Source: Pirellulaceae bacterium
Lineage (GTDB): Bacteria; Planctomycetota; Planctomycetia; Pirellulales; Pirellulaceae
Assembly (NCBI GenBank): GCA_013002105.1
Contig: JABDKS010000684.1
Span: forward strand, 1-32,497
Length of the DNA: 32,497 bases
Direction of reading: 5' to 3'
How positions within the stretch are numbered: the stretch's first letter is position 1; every line of letters starts with the position of its first letter. The notes under the pieces are model-generated. The model had not been told where the DNA came from. It ran no database searches and was given only the letters and a program-made list of their open reading frames with translations. The position numbers and the translations under genes were made by a program. Below are positions 7,607 to 15,511 of this stretch, piece by piece.

Positions 7607-8305
7607 CTAGTACGCTGCTGCGACGCTGGCTTCGCGCTGTTTGGTACAGGTCGCTTTCATCACGGTAAAGAGCGACAGCGGATTTGGCTTGTAGCGATCG
7701 TCCAACATCAGTGGTAATTCGCGCACGACGTCGTCAAAGTCCAAATCGGTTCGCCATCCCAAACGCTTGGTGATGTTGCCCGCCGAATCGACGACACGTG
7801 CGATCAAGGGGTTGTCACTGCGAAAGTGATTGACAATCAAGATTCTGCCGCCCGGTTTGCAGACGCGAACAACTTCGCTCATCATTTTTTCGGGATTGGA
7901 AACGACCGTGATGGTGTGGAATGATGTGACGACGTCAAAACTGGAATCGTCGAACTCCAGTTTTTCGGCATTCATCGGAAACACACGCACGTGATCCCAG
8001 CCTTCGTCACAGATCAATTGTTTGGCTTCGGCCAACATCGCTTCGGACAAGTCGACGCCGGTTAAGTTGATGTTTGTTGGATAGCTCTCCAGGGAGAGGC
8101 CAGTTCCCACGCCAACTTCCAAAACATCGGCCCCTGGCGTGATGTCCAAGGACGACACGGCATCGGTGATACGCTTGCGTGCAACCGCAGGCCAGAACGC
8201 TTGATAAGCCGGTACCAAATTGTGGTACAGGCGACTCTTGTGAGGCAGGTGTGTGGTGGGCCCCGCTTGTGAGCAGTCGGTGGTGTCGGTTCCGTCAGTG
8301 ATCAT
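7607..8305 (-). CDS. Class I SAM-dependent methyltransferase, possible phosphatidylethanolamine N-methyltransferase
   Basis: The 232-residue product carries a Rossmann methyltransferase core: motif I VLEVGVGTG (about residues 61-69), acidic loop GVDLSEAML (83-91), FDDSSFDVV (118-126) and the post-motif VCKPGGRILIVNH. The order and wording resemble Rhodobacter-type PmtA, which methylates phosphatidylethanolamine toward phosphatidylcholine. The location downstream of psd and pssA on the same strand fits that reading. A ubiquinone/menaquinone C-methyltransferase (UbiE-like) is the main alternative, since the core motifs are shared. The frame opens 10 codons earlier at a TTG; I prefer the ATG at 8305, which has GGGAG about 12 nt upstream. 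The gap to pssA is 378 bp, so it may have its own promoter. Confidence 0.75.
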   Translation of the reverse strand: MITDGTDTTDCSQAGPTTHLPHKSRLYHNLVPAYQAFWPAVARKRITDAVSSLDITPGADVLEVGVGTGLSLESYPTNINLTGVDLSEAMLAEAKQLICDEGWDHVRVFPMNAEKLEFDDSSFDVVTSFHTITVVSNPEKMMSEVVRVCKPGGRILIVNHFRSDNPLIARVVDSAGNITKRLGWRTDLDFDDVVRELPLMLDDRYKPNPLSLFTVMKATCTKQREASVAAAY

Positions 8306-8683
8306 TATCGATTCTATCTCCCGCAAAACATGCAACGTACGGCTTCGCCCGGTATGCGAAATCGTTTTACCGGCTCGGCAAACCTGGAGGTTAGTAGAGC
8401 CCGTGTGCTGAAATTAGGATTGCAAAATCCGTCGTCGAGTCAAACACGGCCTAGGCCGTGCTCCAGCCACCGTAAGTTAAGGCAAAACGAAGATTCGCGG
8501 GATTTTGATTGCTGCTGGGGGAGCCCATTTCTGGCCTATTATTACACGGCGGATACATTGAGCGGCCAAAGCCTTAGCCAAATGTCGCCTAGCCCGTAAA
8601 GTCCGCCAGTTGCCATCGATCGAGCGAGAAGGTCGATTTTTGGGTGATATCTCTACTGGAATTCGCTTAATTGGTGCTTTCGC
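8306..8683. other. Gap between pssA and the methyltransferase gene with a 16-bp palindrome
   Basis: No gene is supported in these 378 bases. The one clear element is the perfect palindrome CACGGCCTAGGCCGTG at 8445-8460. It could be an operator, a short hairpin or a dispersed repeat remnant. Promoter signals for the leftward methyltransferase gene presumably lie here but none stands out. Confidence 0.5.
8445..8460. repeat. Perfect 16-bp palindrome
   Basis: CACGGCCT is followed directly by its reverse complement AGGCCGTG, with no loop. The symmetry stops at the next base on each side. It lies about 140 bp upstream of the methyltransferase start. No poly-T follows on either strand, so it does not look like a standard terminator. 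Confidence 0.6.
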
Positions 8684-9694
8684 TTACGACGCGACATCGG
8701 TCTGGTCGTCTTCGTCGGCCACGGCATCTTCGGCCGCCGCTTCGTCCCGCTCCGAGCCCATTTGTGCGGGCATTTTTCGATCGACCAAACTCCGCACCGG
8801 CGATGCGAATGCAAAGTACGTAAAGAACAATGGCAGCGCGAGCCAATGGAGCAGGAAAACGCCAAAGAGGACAAAAAGTGCCTGGCCGATCTGATGCATG
8901 GCCCGCCGGCCGCGTACCCACTGTTGAAAAACATGTGGATATTGAAAACGCGAAACCATCAGGTAGGCGAGTGCCAATGCCAAGGCTGGCAAAAAATAGT
9001 GTGACAGATCGAGCGAACGCTGAGCGATGATCCGAATCTGTTCGGGGTAAAGTTCGTCCGTCGCGACCGAGATCAATTCGGGGATGGCGATGGCAAATGC
9101 GGCCAGCGTTCCTGCGGCGGCTGGGCTAGGTAATCCTTCGAAGCCATCGTGCGTGTCGTCTTCGCTCGTTTCGACGTTGAAACGCGCCAGGCGAATCAGG
9201 ACGCACAACGTGAACAGAACACCAATGCCCCAGATCAGTCTCTGGGGAAACGCATCACTCATTTGCCACAGAATCACCGCCGGCGCGGTTCCAAAGGTGA
9301 CGGCATCACAAAGACTATCCAGTTCCGCACCGAACTGACTTGCTTGGCCCGTCATCCGTGCGGCGGATCCGTCCAATGCGTCAAACAGCATCCCACCAAA
9401 GATCAGCAGACCGGCAACAAACAGCTTTTGCTCGGGAGCCCAATCGAGCGCTTGCGAATCACTGATGATGATGGCGATCGCGGCGAGTCCGCAGACGGCG
9501 TTACCGAGTGTCAGTAGTGTTGGCAACACGGCCAGCGTCAGTCGGCGTTTTTTCTTTTTGCGTCGTTTTCCACGCGAGCGTTTTTTTGAACGCTTCTTGG
9601 AGTCGACATCACCGTTGACTATGTCGCCATCGGGATCGTCTGCACCAGCAGGATCGGACGACGGCGGAAATAGTTCGCGTTTCAGTTCGCTCAT
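8684..9694 (-). CDS. pssA: CDP-diacylglycerol-serine O-phosphatidyltransferase (phosphatidylserine synthase)
   Basis: This integral membrane enzyme joins CDP-diacylglycerol and serine to give phosphatidylserine and CMP. The CDP-alcohol phosphatidyltransferase signature is complete: Asp105, Asp108-Gly109, Ala112-Arg113, Gly122, Asp126, Asp130 (FDALDGSAAR...FGAELDSLCD). About eight hydrophobic segments follow residue 52. The N-terminus is unusual: an acidic stretch, then a Lys/Arg-dense block at residues 33-51 (KKRSKKRSRGKRRKKKKRR) just before the first membrane segment, and an acidic Ala/Glu/Asp tail at the C-terminus. The start is 42 bp after the psd stop, so the two are probably one operon making phosphatidylethanolamine. 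The eukaryote-like/Bacillus-type family (type II) fits best. Confidence 0.93.
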   Translation of the reverse strand: MSELKRELFPPSSDPAGADDPDGDIVNGDVDSKKRSKKRSRGKRRKKKKRRLTLAVLPTLLTLGNAVCGLAAIAIIISDSQALDWAPEQKLFVAGLLIFGGMLFDALDGSAARMTGQASQFGAELDSLCDAVTFGTAPAVILWQMSDAFPQRLIWGIGVLFTLCVLIRLARFNVETSEDDTHDGFEGLPSPAAAGTLAAFAIAIPELISVATDELYPEQIRIIAQRSLDLSHYFLPALALALAYLMVSRFQYPHVFQQWVRGRRAMHQIGQALFVLFGVFLLHWLALPLFFTYFAFASPVRSLVDRKMPAQMGSERDEAAAEDAVADEDDQTDVAS

Positions 9695-9736
9695 CAGTGG
9701 GTTCCAGTGATCGATCGCACGGGTGTCGAAGGCGGG

Positions 9737-10813
9737 CTATTGATTTGTCGACGACATTTCCTCGCCGCTCGCTTCGTCGCCGATACGTGTTCGGTACTGA
9801 CCCAGGATAGTACTGCCGGCAGAAAGTTTGTCGCCTAATTTGGCCACGATCTCTAGATTTGGATCATCGGGGACAACCAACTCGGTTCGTGAGCCGAGTT
9901 TGATCATCCCAAACATTTCGCCGCGCGTCAGGACGTCGCCGGGTTGTGCCCAGCAAACGATTCGGCGCGCGAACTGTCCGGTGATTTGCCGAATCCGAAA
10001 CCGTCGCGTTGGCGACTCGGATCCTTCCATGACAACGTCCAAATTCTCGTTCTCTTGGGCCGATTCGGGACGCAGTGCGTTCAAGAATTTGCCGGGACGG
10101 TAGCGAACTGCCACCACGCGCCCGGGTAGCGAGGCGCGGTTGGCATGGACATTAAAAATCGAAAGGAAGATTCCAAACTGAACGCACTTTCCTAACTCGG
10201 GATCGTCGATTTGATCGATCTGCACCAATTTGCCATCGGCCGGTGAGACGATGGTGCCCAACTCCGACGGGATAGCCCGGTTTGGATTTCGAAAGAACCA
10301 GGCGACCAATCCGGCCAACACCAACATTGGAACGGCCAGGGGCCAAAAGAAGTAACCGAGAACCAGTGCGAGCAACAGAAAAAGTCCGCCGATCAGTATC
10401 AGTTCCGCCAGTCCGACTCGCACGAATCCCAGCGAGTCACGCCATGCAAATGGATCGTCACCGTCGGCCCACCAATACGTTTGTTGATTTCGGTAATACT
10501 TCAAATCTCTCGGGTCGACGGGATCAAACGGCAGCGAACCCTGCTCGCCCTGTCGGCTTGCCTGCATCTCTTTGACGTAGCCCGAGCGAAAGGTTCGCAG
10601 GTACCAACGTCGGGCGCGGCCCCATAGAAGTTCGATCGACATCACTATTCCGCCACCTGGCTGGATCGTCGTCAGCCGCTGGTCCATCTCCCGCGAGTTG
10701 ACGCCCTGGGGCAATGACGATTCGGTAGTTGATGTCGATGAGGTCGTTTGTGAGGTTGTCTCTTGACCGGACAAGGGGAGTTCCTGTGATTTGCTCGTTG
10801 GTGGCATGGTCAT
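9737..10813 (-). CDS. psd: Phosphatidylserine decarboxylase, pyruvoyl type
   Basis: The enzyme converts phosphatidylserine to phosphatidylethanolamine, using a pyruvoyl group made by self-cleavage. The C-terminal FGMIKLGSR motif holds the cleavage site (Gly-Ser, Ser308 from this start). Other family landmarks are VSPADGKL (189-196) and FNVHANRASLPG (220-231). Two adjoining hydrophobic segments at about 133-174 anchor it in the membrane. The catalytic part matches the short, archaeal-like Psd class, but a long N-terminal region precedes it, including a Ser/Thr-rich stretch and then WGRARRWYLRTFRSGYVKEM. The start is uncertain: ATGs lie at 10840, 10813, 10807 and 10642. The last would drop the low-complexity stretch and has GGCGGAA upstream. 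It is followed by pssA in the same direction. Confidence 0.92.
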   Translation of the reverse strand: MTMPPTSKSQELPLSGQETTSQTTSSTSTTESSLPQGVNSREMDQRLTTIQPGGGIVMSIELLWGRARRWYLRTFRSGYVKEMQASRQGEQGSLPFDPVDPRDLKYYRNQQTYWWADGDDPFAWRDSLGFVRVGLAELILIGGLFLLLALVLGYFFWPLAVPMLVLAGLVAWFFRNPNRAIPSELGTIVSPADGKLVQIDQIDDPELGKCVQFGIFLSIFNVHANRASLPGRVVAVRYRPGKFLNALRPESAQENENLDVVMEGSESPTRRFRIRQITGQFARRIVCWAQPGDVLTRGEMFGMIKLGSRTELVVPDDPNLEIVAKLGDKLSAGSTILGQYRTRIGDEASGEEMSSTNQ

Positions 10814-11123
10814 AGTGGAACAGCGTATCCGGTATAACATTGGGGTGTCGATACGCCCCTGTGCCCGCGACCAAGCACCTGATTAGGGTGAGGGGTGCCA
10901 CCGGAGGGCGTAATTGTCAGAGTATTTGTCGCGAGGACGTGTTGGGTGGATGCCAATGCGTTGTCGCAAAAACAATTGTTAAACCCAAATTCCGCGTCAA
11001 AAACCGCGGCTCACGTCGGCAAGTCCGACGATGTCCGCGACCGATCCTCCGACATGGTCGCATCCACCACTGTGATTTGCGCACCGTCGCAAATTGTTAC
11101 CGCTTAAGCCCGACACCGCACAC
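10814..11123. other. Divergent intergenic region between psd and nadB
   Basis: This 310-base region must hold the promoters of both leftward psd and rightward nadB. The palindrome AACAATTGTT (10971-10980) lies near its middle and is a possible regulator site. A 70-codon frame (10895-11107, GTG start) is open across it but has no recognisable domain or conserved-looking pattern, so I did not call it. No convincing -35/-10 pair was found. Confidence 0.4.
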
Positions 11124-12806
11124 ATGATGACACCGCGATACTTGGTTCCGTTTGATTCGCGACGCGCCCTGCACCGCTTTACCGACGTGCTGGTGATTGG
11201 CGGAGGCGTCGCCGGATTGCGTGCGGCCATTTCCGTCGATTCTCATCAAAGTGTGCTGGTTGTCACCAAGGACGAACTGCGTGAGTCCAATAGCATGTAT
11301 GCGCAAGGCGGCATCGCCGGCGTTCTAGATCCAGATGACCGGTTCGAGCATCACATTGCCGATACGATGGCGGCGGGTGGCAACCTGTGCGATTCGGAAA
11401 TCGTCGACATGGTGATTCGGCAGGCTCCGCAACGGATTGACGAATTGGTTCGTTGGGGAACCGACTTTGATCGCGAGCAGGGCGAATGGGCACTTGGTCG
11501 CGAAGGTGGACATAGCCAAGAACGAATCGCGCATGCGCGCGGTGATGCCACCGGCGCAGAAATCATGCGTGCGGTGATCGCAAAAACACGTGACTTGTCG
11601 AATGTCGACATTTGGGAAAACGCATTCACTGTGGATCTGTTGACGTACGAGGGCCGTTGTCGCGGTGCCGTGATCGTCGGCCCTGACGGCAGGCCCCTGA
11701 TGGTCTGGGCCAAGGAGACGATTTTGTGCACCGGCGGTATCGGGCAGATCTATCGCGAATCCACCAATCCGTCGGTCGCCACGGGTGACGGAACATCGCT
11801 GGCGTACCGCGCCGGCGTTCAATTACGTGATATGGAGTTTGTGCAGTTCCATCCCACGGTGCTGTACATCGCTGGTTCATCGCGATCGCTGATCACCGAA
11901 GCGGTTCGCGGCGAAGGAGCTCATCTGGTCGATGTAGCCGGGCATCGATTCATGCCTGAATACGACGCCCGCGCTGAATTGGCGCCGCGCGATGTCGTCA
12001 GCCAATCGATCATTTGTCAGATGGCCAAGACAAAGCATCCCAGTGTGTACCTGGATTTGTCGCACTTGGATTCCACCCGCGTCCTTTCGCGTTTTCCTGG
12101 AATTGCCGATGCGTGTTTCAAGTTCGGATTGGATATCACGAGTGATCGCATTCCCGTCCGTCCCGGTGCGCACTACATGATTGGAGGCGTGACGGTAGAT
12201 CGACAAGGACGCAGCAGCATGCCTGGCTTGTGGGCGGCGGGCGAGGCGACCAGCAGTGGATTGCACGGGGCCAACCGGTTGGCCAGCAACAGTCTGTTGG
12301 AAGGCCTGGTGTACGGCGCCTACGCCGGTGAGGCTGCATCACGCAGCGTCGGCGAATCACCCGGTCAGATGAAGGCGTTACCGATCCGTCATAGCGAGCA
12401 TGAATCGCACGAGTCTTTTGACATTGCCGACGTGCGTGTGTCGTTAAAAAGTTTGATGGGGCGACTGGTCGGCGTACAACGCGACGCCGATGGATTGCAA
12501 GAAGCTGCCGACTCGATCCGTTCATTCGCTGCCTATGTCATGCCGCATCAATTCGAAACCGTCGAGGGCTGGGAATTGCAGAACCTGCTGACCACGGCGT
12601 CTTGTTTGGTCAGTGGCGCACTGACCCGGACTGAGTCACGCGGCGTGCATTTTCGAACCGACTATCCCGAGCCGGATGATGAGAATTGGCGGCGGCATCT
12701 GACCATTCAAATTGATGTCAATGCCGGCTATCCGCAGCAATCGGAATTACTGGAGCCCAGTGCCGCGCCCACCGCGACGTTTTCGGTGCAAAACGATCAG
12801 GAGTAG
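11124..12806 (+). CDS. nadB: L-aspartate oxidase
   Basis: This cytoplasmic FAD enzyme oxidises L-aspartate to iminoaspartate, the first step of de novo NAD synthesis, passing it to quinolinate synthase (NadA). The 560-residue product is of usual family length. Landmarks: FAD-binding VLVIGGGVAGLRAA (22-35), SNSMYAQGGIAG (55-66), REGGHSQERIAHARGD (126-141), FHPT (242-245), LAPRDVVSQ (286-294, with the active-site-type Arg289), PGAHYMIGGV (347-356) and GEATSSGLHGANRLASNSL (373-391). The SNSMYAQGGIA and HYMIGGV wording separates it from the related succinate dehydrogenase flavoprotein. Neither nadA nor nadC is nearby. Two ATGs occur in tandem at 11124 and 11127, without a clear ribosome-binding site. 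Confidence 0.95.
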   Translation: MMTPRYLVPFDSRRALHRFTDVLVIGGGVAGLRAAISVDSHQSVLVVTKDELRESNSMYAQGGIAGVLDPDDRFEHHIADTMAAGGNLCDSEIVDMVIRQAPQRIDELVRWGTDFDREQGEWALGREGGHSQERIAHARGDATGAEIMRAVIAKTRDLSNVDIWENAFTVDLLTYEGRCRGAVIVGPDGRPLMVWAKETILCTGGIGQIYRESTNPSVATGDGTSLAYRAGVQLRDMEFVQFHPTVLYIAGSSRSLITEAVRGEGAHLVDVAGHRFMPEYDARAELAPRDVVSQSIICQMAKTKHPSVYLDLSHLDSTRVLSRFPGIADACFKFGLDITSDRIPVRPGAHYMIGGVTVDRQGRSSMPGLWAAGEATSSGLHGANRLASNSLLEGLVYGAYAGEAASRSVGESPGQMKALPIRHSEHESHESFDIADVRVSLKSLMGRLVGVQRDADGLQEAADSIRSFAAYVMPHQFETVEGWELQNLLTTASCLVSGALTRTESRGVHFRTDYPEPDDENWRRHLTIQIDVNAGYPQQSELLEPSAAPTATFSVQNDQE

Positions 12807-12992
12807 CAGCGAATGCGTGGAATTGGGATTACCGCGTCGCACTCTTTGGCGACGAAAACGCTAGATTATAGGTCGAGCCGATACCCCTTGGATGCGTCGG
12901 TGTAATCCGGGGTGATTCCCGTTCGCAAGGCGTCGGTCGGACGGGTTTGTTAAAGTCAGTGGGGCTATTTTGTGACAGGAACGGATGGAGTG

Positions 12993-13946
12993 ATGGTGGA
13001 CGAGAAAGGAAAGATGATTCGCGACGGCAATGAAGTGCCGTTGATTGTTCATTCGGACGTTTCGGGACCAATCAGTGACTTGAGTTTTTTGCAGCAGTCA
13101 TTGTTGTTCGCAGAATTGGCCATGATCGCGTACAACGATTTGGCCGAAGCGACGGTGGCAGCGGCGATGGCGGGATTCCCCGATGTAACGTTTTATGATC
13201 GGGACGGATCGCAGGCGTTTCGATTTCGCAATGAATTCGATTGCGTGATCGCTTGTCGTGGCACGGAGCCCAACGAGTGGAACGACATCAAGGCCGACGC
13301 GAACGCCGCGAGTGTGTTGGCCGAGACTTCGGGCAAGGTGCATCGGGGTTTCAAGACGGAGGTCGACGATTTGTGGCCGATGCTCGAAACCGCATTGATG
13401 GACAATGACCAACCATTGTGGTTCTGCGGGCACTCACTCGGCGGTGCAATGGCGACGATCTGCGGCGGACGCTGTTTCTTGTCCCACATCAGCAGTAATC
13501 CGGAGGCGTTGTTTACCTATGGCAGTCCTCGCGTGGGCGACAAACGGTACATCAACTACGTCCAGCTACCCCACTATCGGTTCGTCAACAATAATGACAT
13601 TGTTACCCGCGTTCCTCCGCCGTTCTTGGGATATCGGCATTGCGGGAGCGAAGTTTACATCGACCGAAATGGAAAACTCGCGAAGCTTGGGCTGGTTGGC
13701 AAACGGCGAGATCGGTGGCGTGGATTTTTTCGCGGATTGAAACAATGGAAGATCGATCACTTTTCTGATCATTCGATTCACCGGTACATCGAGGCGATTT
13801 TGAACGCAGCGAAACAAGACGAGCAGAAAGTCGCACAGGGCGGCGCAGCGGCAGTCGCCGCGGATGTCGCCAAGGTCCCCAAGAATCTTGTCGAAACAAG
13901 CGCGTCGCAATCTTCGGACCTGCCCCAAATGGAGCCAACCTCTTGA
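12993..13946 (+). CDS. Class 3 lipase (alpha/beta hydrolase)
   Basis: The product is a fungal-type (class 3) triacylglycerol lipase fold. A likely catalytic triad is visible: Ser148 in the nucleophile elbow [10 protein letters not shown], Asp202 in [12 protein letters not shown], and His260 in SDHSIHRY (numbering from this ATG). [11 protein letters not shown] (90-100) matches the oxyanion/lid-proximal region, and TYGSPRVGD (175-183) follows as is typical. No signal peptide is seen, so it is probably cytoplasmic; the C-terminus is Ala/Lys/Gln-rich. The start is uncertain between GTG at 12972, ATG 12993 and ATG 13014; none has a strong ribosome-binding site. Its stop overlaps the start of the MoxR-like gene, pointing to coupled translation. 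The lipid substrate is unknown. Confidence 0.88.
   Translation: MVDEKGKMIRDGNEVPLIVHSDVSGPISDLSFLQQSLLFAELAMIAYNDLAEATVAAAMAGFPDVTFYDRDGSQAFRFRNEFDCVIACRGTEPNEWNDIKADANAASVLAETSGKVHRGFKTEVDDLWPMLETALMDNDQPLWFCGHSLGGAMATICGGRCFLSHISSNPEALFTYGSPRVGDKRYINYVQLPHYRFVNNNDIVTRVPPPFLGYRHCGSEVYIDRNGKLAKLGLVGKRRDRWRGFFRGLKQWKIDHFSDHSIHRYIEAILNAAKQDEQKVAQGGAAAVAADVAKVPKNLVETSASQSSDLPQMEPTS
13931..13934 (+). promoter_or_regulatory. Ribosome-binding site for the TTG start of the MoxR-like gene
   Basis: GGAG lies 8 nt before the TTG at 13943, inside the last codons of the lipase gene. No alternative ATG is near, so this decides the start. Confidence 0.6.
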
Positions 13947-14932
13947 GCGATGTTCCCACGGATGATGGCCACGCGCGGATCGAGAACGGTTACGCAGAAA
14001 TCGATGGTGTGCGGCTAAAACTGTCGCATCCCTACGAAGCGCCCGGGCAGTGGATTGGCCAGCAGGAATTGCTGATGCAGTTGCTGGCCTGCTGGATCAC
14101 CGTCGACGATGCCGATCAGCCTTTGACGCCGCGGTTGATTGGATCGCCCGGAGTCGGCAAAACTCAACTGGCCATCGCCGCTGCGGCCGCACAGGGACGA
14201 CCGCTGTTTATTTATCAGTGTACTGCCGACACACGCCCGGAGGACTTGTTGGTGACGCCGGTGCTCAGTCAGGGCGGCGAGATCTCCTACCACGCATCGC
14301 CGTTGGTTACGGCGATGATTGTCGGTGGCGTCTGCGTGTTGGACGAAGGCAATCGGATGAATGAAAAGTCCTGGGCATCGTTGGCACCGTTGTTCGACTA
14401 TCGACGTTACGTCGAGAGCATTGTTGCGGGGATTTCGATTCACGCGGCACCGGAGTTTCGTGCGGCGGTAACGATGAATCAGGATGAATCGACTTTCGAG
14501 ATTCCCGATTACATATTGAGCCGATTGCAACCGACCCTCCAGGTTGGCTTTCCCAACAAGCAGGACGAGATGGCGATTTTGCAGTATCACCTGCCCTTTG
14601 CGGAGTCGGAGATGCTGGCGATGACGGTCGAATTCTTGCAGGAGTCGCATCGGCTGAAGCTTGATTTCTCGCCCCGCGATGGGATCAATTTGCTGCGTTA
14701 TGCACTCAAACGGATCGTGCAAGATCCCAGTCATCCGGTCAGTAAGGATGCGGCTTGGCAGGAGGCCTTGGCGATGTGCTTGGGCGAGGACGCGGTCGAC
14801 TTGGAGACGCTGGCTCAACGTCGTCGCCGAACGCTCGGGGGGGATGCGGTCCCATTGGGACTAGCTGATCTGTTCTTCGATCCCGACGATCCGATGCATC
14901 CGGACCGTGATGAGGATGAAGAAGAGTTCTAA
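13943..14932 (+). CDS. MoxR-type AAA+ ATPase
   Basis: The 329-residue product is an AAA+ ATPase of the MoxR/CbbQ type, proteins that act as chaperones or remodellers for partner complexes, usually with a von Willebrand factor A protein. Visible parts: Walker A GSPGVGKT (67-74), Walker [11 protein letters not shown] (130-139), sensor-like VTMNQD (176-181), the Arg-finger region ILSRLQP (191-197) and an acidic tail DRDEDEEEF. The start is TTG within TTGA shared with the lipase stop, a 4-bp overlap, with GGAG 8 nt upstream. No VWA gene follows; the next gene is the giant surface protein 580 bp on. That leaves the lipase as the only obvious partner, an unusual pairing. Confidence 0.88.
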   Translation: MSDVPTDDGHARIENGYAEIDGVRLKLSHPYEAPGQWIGQQELLMQLLACWITVDDADQPLTPRLIGSPGVGKTQLAIAAAAAQGRPLFIYQCTADTRPEDLLVTPVLSQGGEISYHASPLVTAMIVGGVCVLDEGNRMNEKSWASLAPLFDYRRYVESIVAGISIHAAPEFRAAVTMNQDESTFEIPDYILSRLQPTLQVGFPNKQDEMAILQYHLPFAESEMLAMTVEFLQESHRLKLDFSPRDGINLLRYALKRIVQDPSHPVSKDAAWQEALAMCLGEDAVDLETLAQRRRRTLGGDAVPLGLADLFFDPDDPMHPDRDEDEEEF

Positions 14933-15302
14933 ATCGACCAATCGGTCTTAAATTCTTTGGGTGACTCCCGCTGGCCCCTCCGGCATTGGCTCACCCCCCG
15001 GATTTGCACGCAAAAAAATGGATTATGCCGTATGGATGGCTCAGGCAACCGGTCTCGGATAGTCAATTTGACTCGCACAAGTGGACCTTGGATTCCGGTG
15101 TTCGGCCCGAAAACCCCTGCATTCGGGAACTTTTGCGGTCACGGACCGTCCAATGTCCCAAGCATCATTGTGGCCCAGCGGAACCCATGAGCTCAGCCAA
15201 CCGGGGGGAGGCAGAGTTGTAAGTCTCACTAGCCGCATTGCCGTTACGACCACTGAAATTTCACCGTAGAGACACCGTTTATGAAGCTAAAAGAAGCAAG
15301 TA

Positions 15303-15331
15303 TTTGCGGGTTTTTGGGGCGTAACTATACT
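15303..15331 (+). promoter_or_regulatory. Candidate sigma-70-like promoter of the giant gene
   Basis: TATACT (15326-15331) matches the -10 consensus at five of six bases. TTTGCG (15303-15308), a poor -35, lies 17 bp upstream. It would give a leader of about 170 nt before the ATG at 15512. Confidence 0.35.
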
Positions 15332-15498
15332 CGGCGACTGTGTTTCGACTGCTGTCTGCGCTCGAACCATTACTCGTCATTTGCGACCAGATTCCACCCG
15401 TAATGAGTCATTGATTCGTTTCGGTTGGCTCCGATTACATTCACCCCACACTTGTCTGCACTTCGGCACGGAAATCGCCGCAGTAGAGGCATCGCTTT

Positions 15499-15503
15499 GA
15501 AGG
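15499..15503 (+). promoter_or_regulatory. Ribosome-binding site of the giant gene
   Basis: GAAGG ends 8 nt before the ATG at 15512. It fixes the start directly upstream of the basic N-terminus and the LETRQLLA motif. Confidence 0.6.
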
Positions 15504-15511
15504 TACGGTCT

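Larger units (their letters stand above)
14933..15511. other. Long upstream region of the giant surface-protein gene
   Basis: No gene is supported in these 579 bases. A weak hairpin (GGGTGA ... TCACCC, starting about 14959) follows the MoxR-like stop and could end that transcript. A 40-codon frame (15281-15403, MKLKEASICGF...) is open but overlaps the likely promoter and lacks a family signal. The 3' part holds the promoter and ribosome-binding site of the giant gene. I tested the region by eye for c-di-GMP riboswitch motifs and did not find the expected conserved core. Confidence 0.45.

Noticed and set aside
10895..11107. 70-codon frame with a GTG start between psd and nadB
   Set aside because: No domain is recognisable and it fills the divergent promoter region; coding evidence is too thin.
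14015..14818. Reverse-strand frame of 267 codons opposite the MoxR-like gene
   Set aside because: The forward frame has intact Walker A, Walker B and sensor motifs; the reverse has none.
14933..15300. c-di-GMP (GEMM) or other riboswitch upstream of the giant gene
   Set aside because: Fragments such as GCACGCAAA were suggestive, but the conserved core and paired stems were not found.
15281..15403. Small 40-codon frame starting MKLKEASICGF
   Set aside because: It overlaps the likely promoter of the giant gene and lacks a clear ribosome-binding site or family signal.
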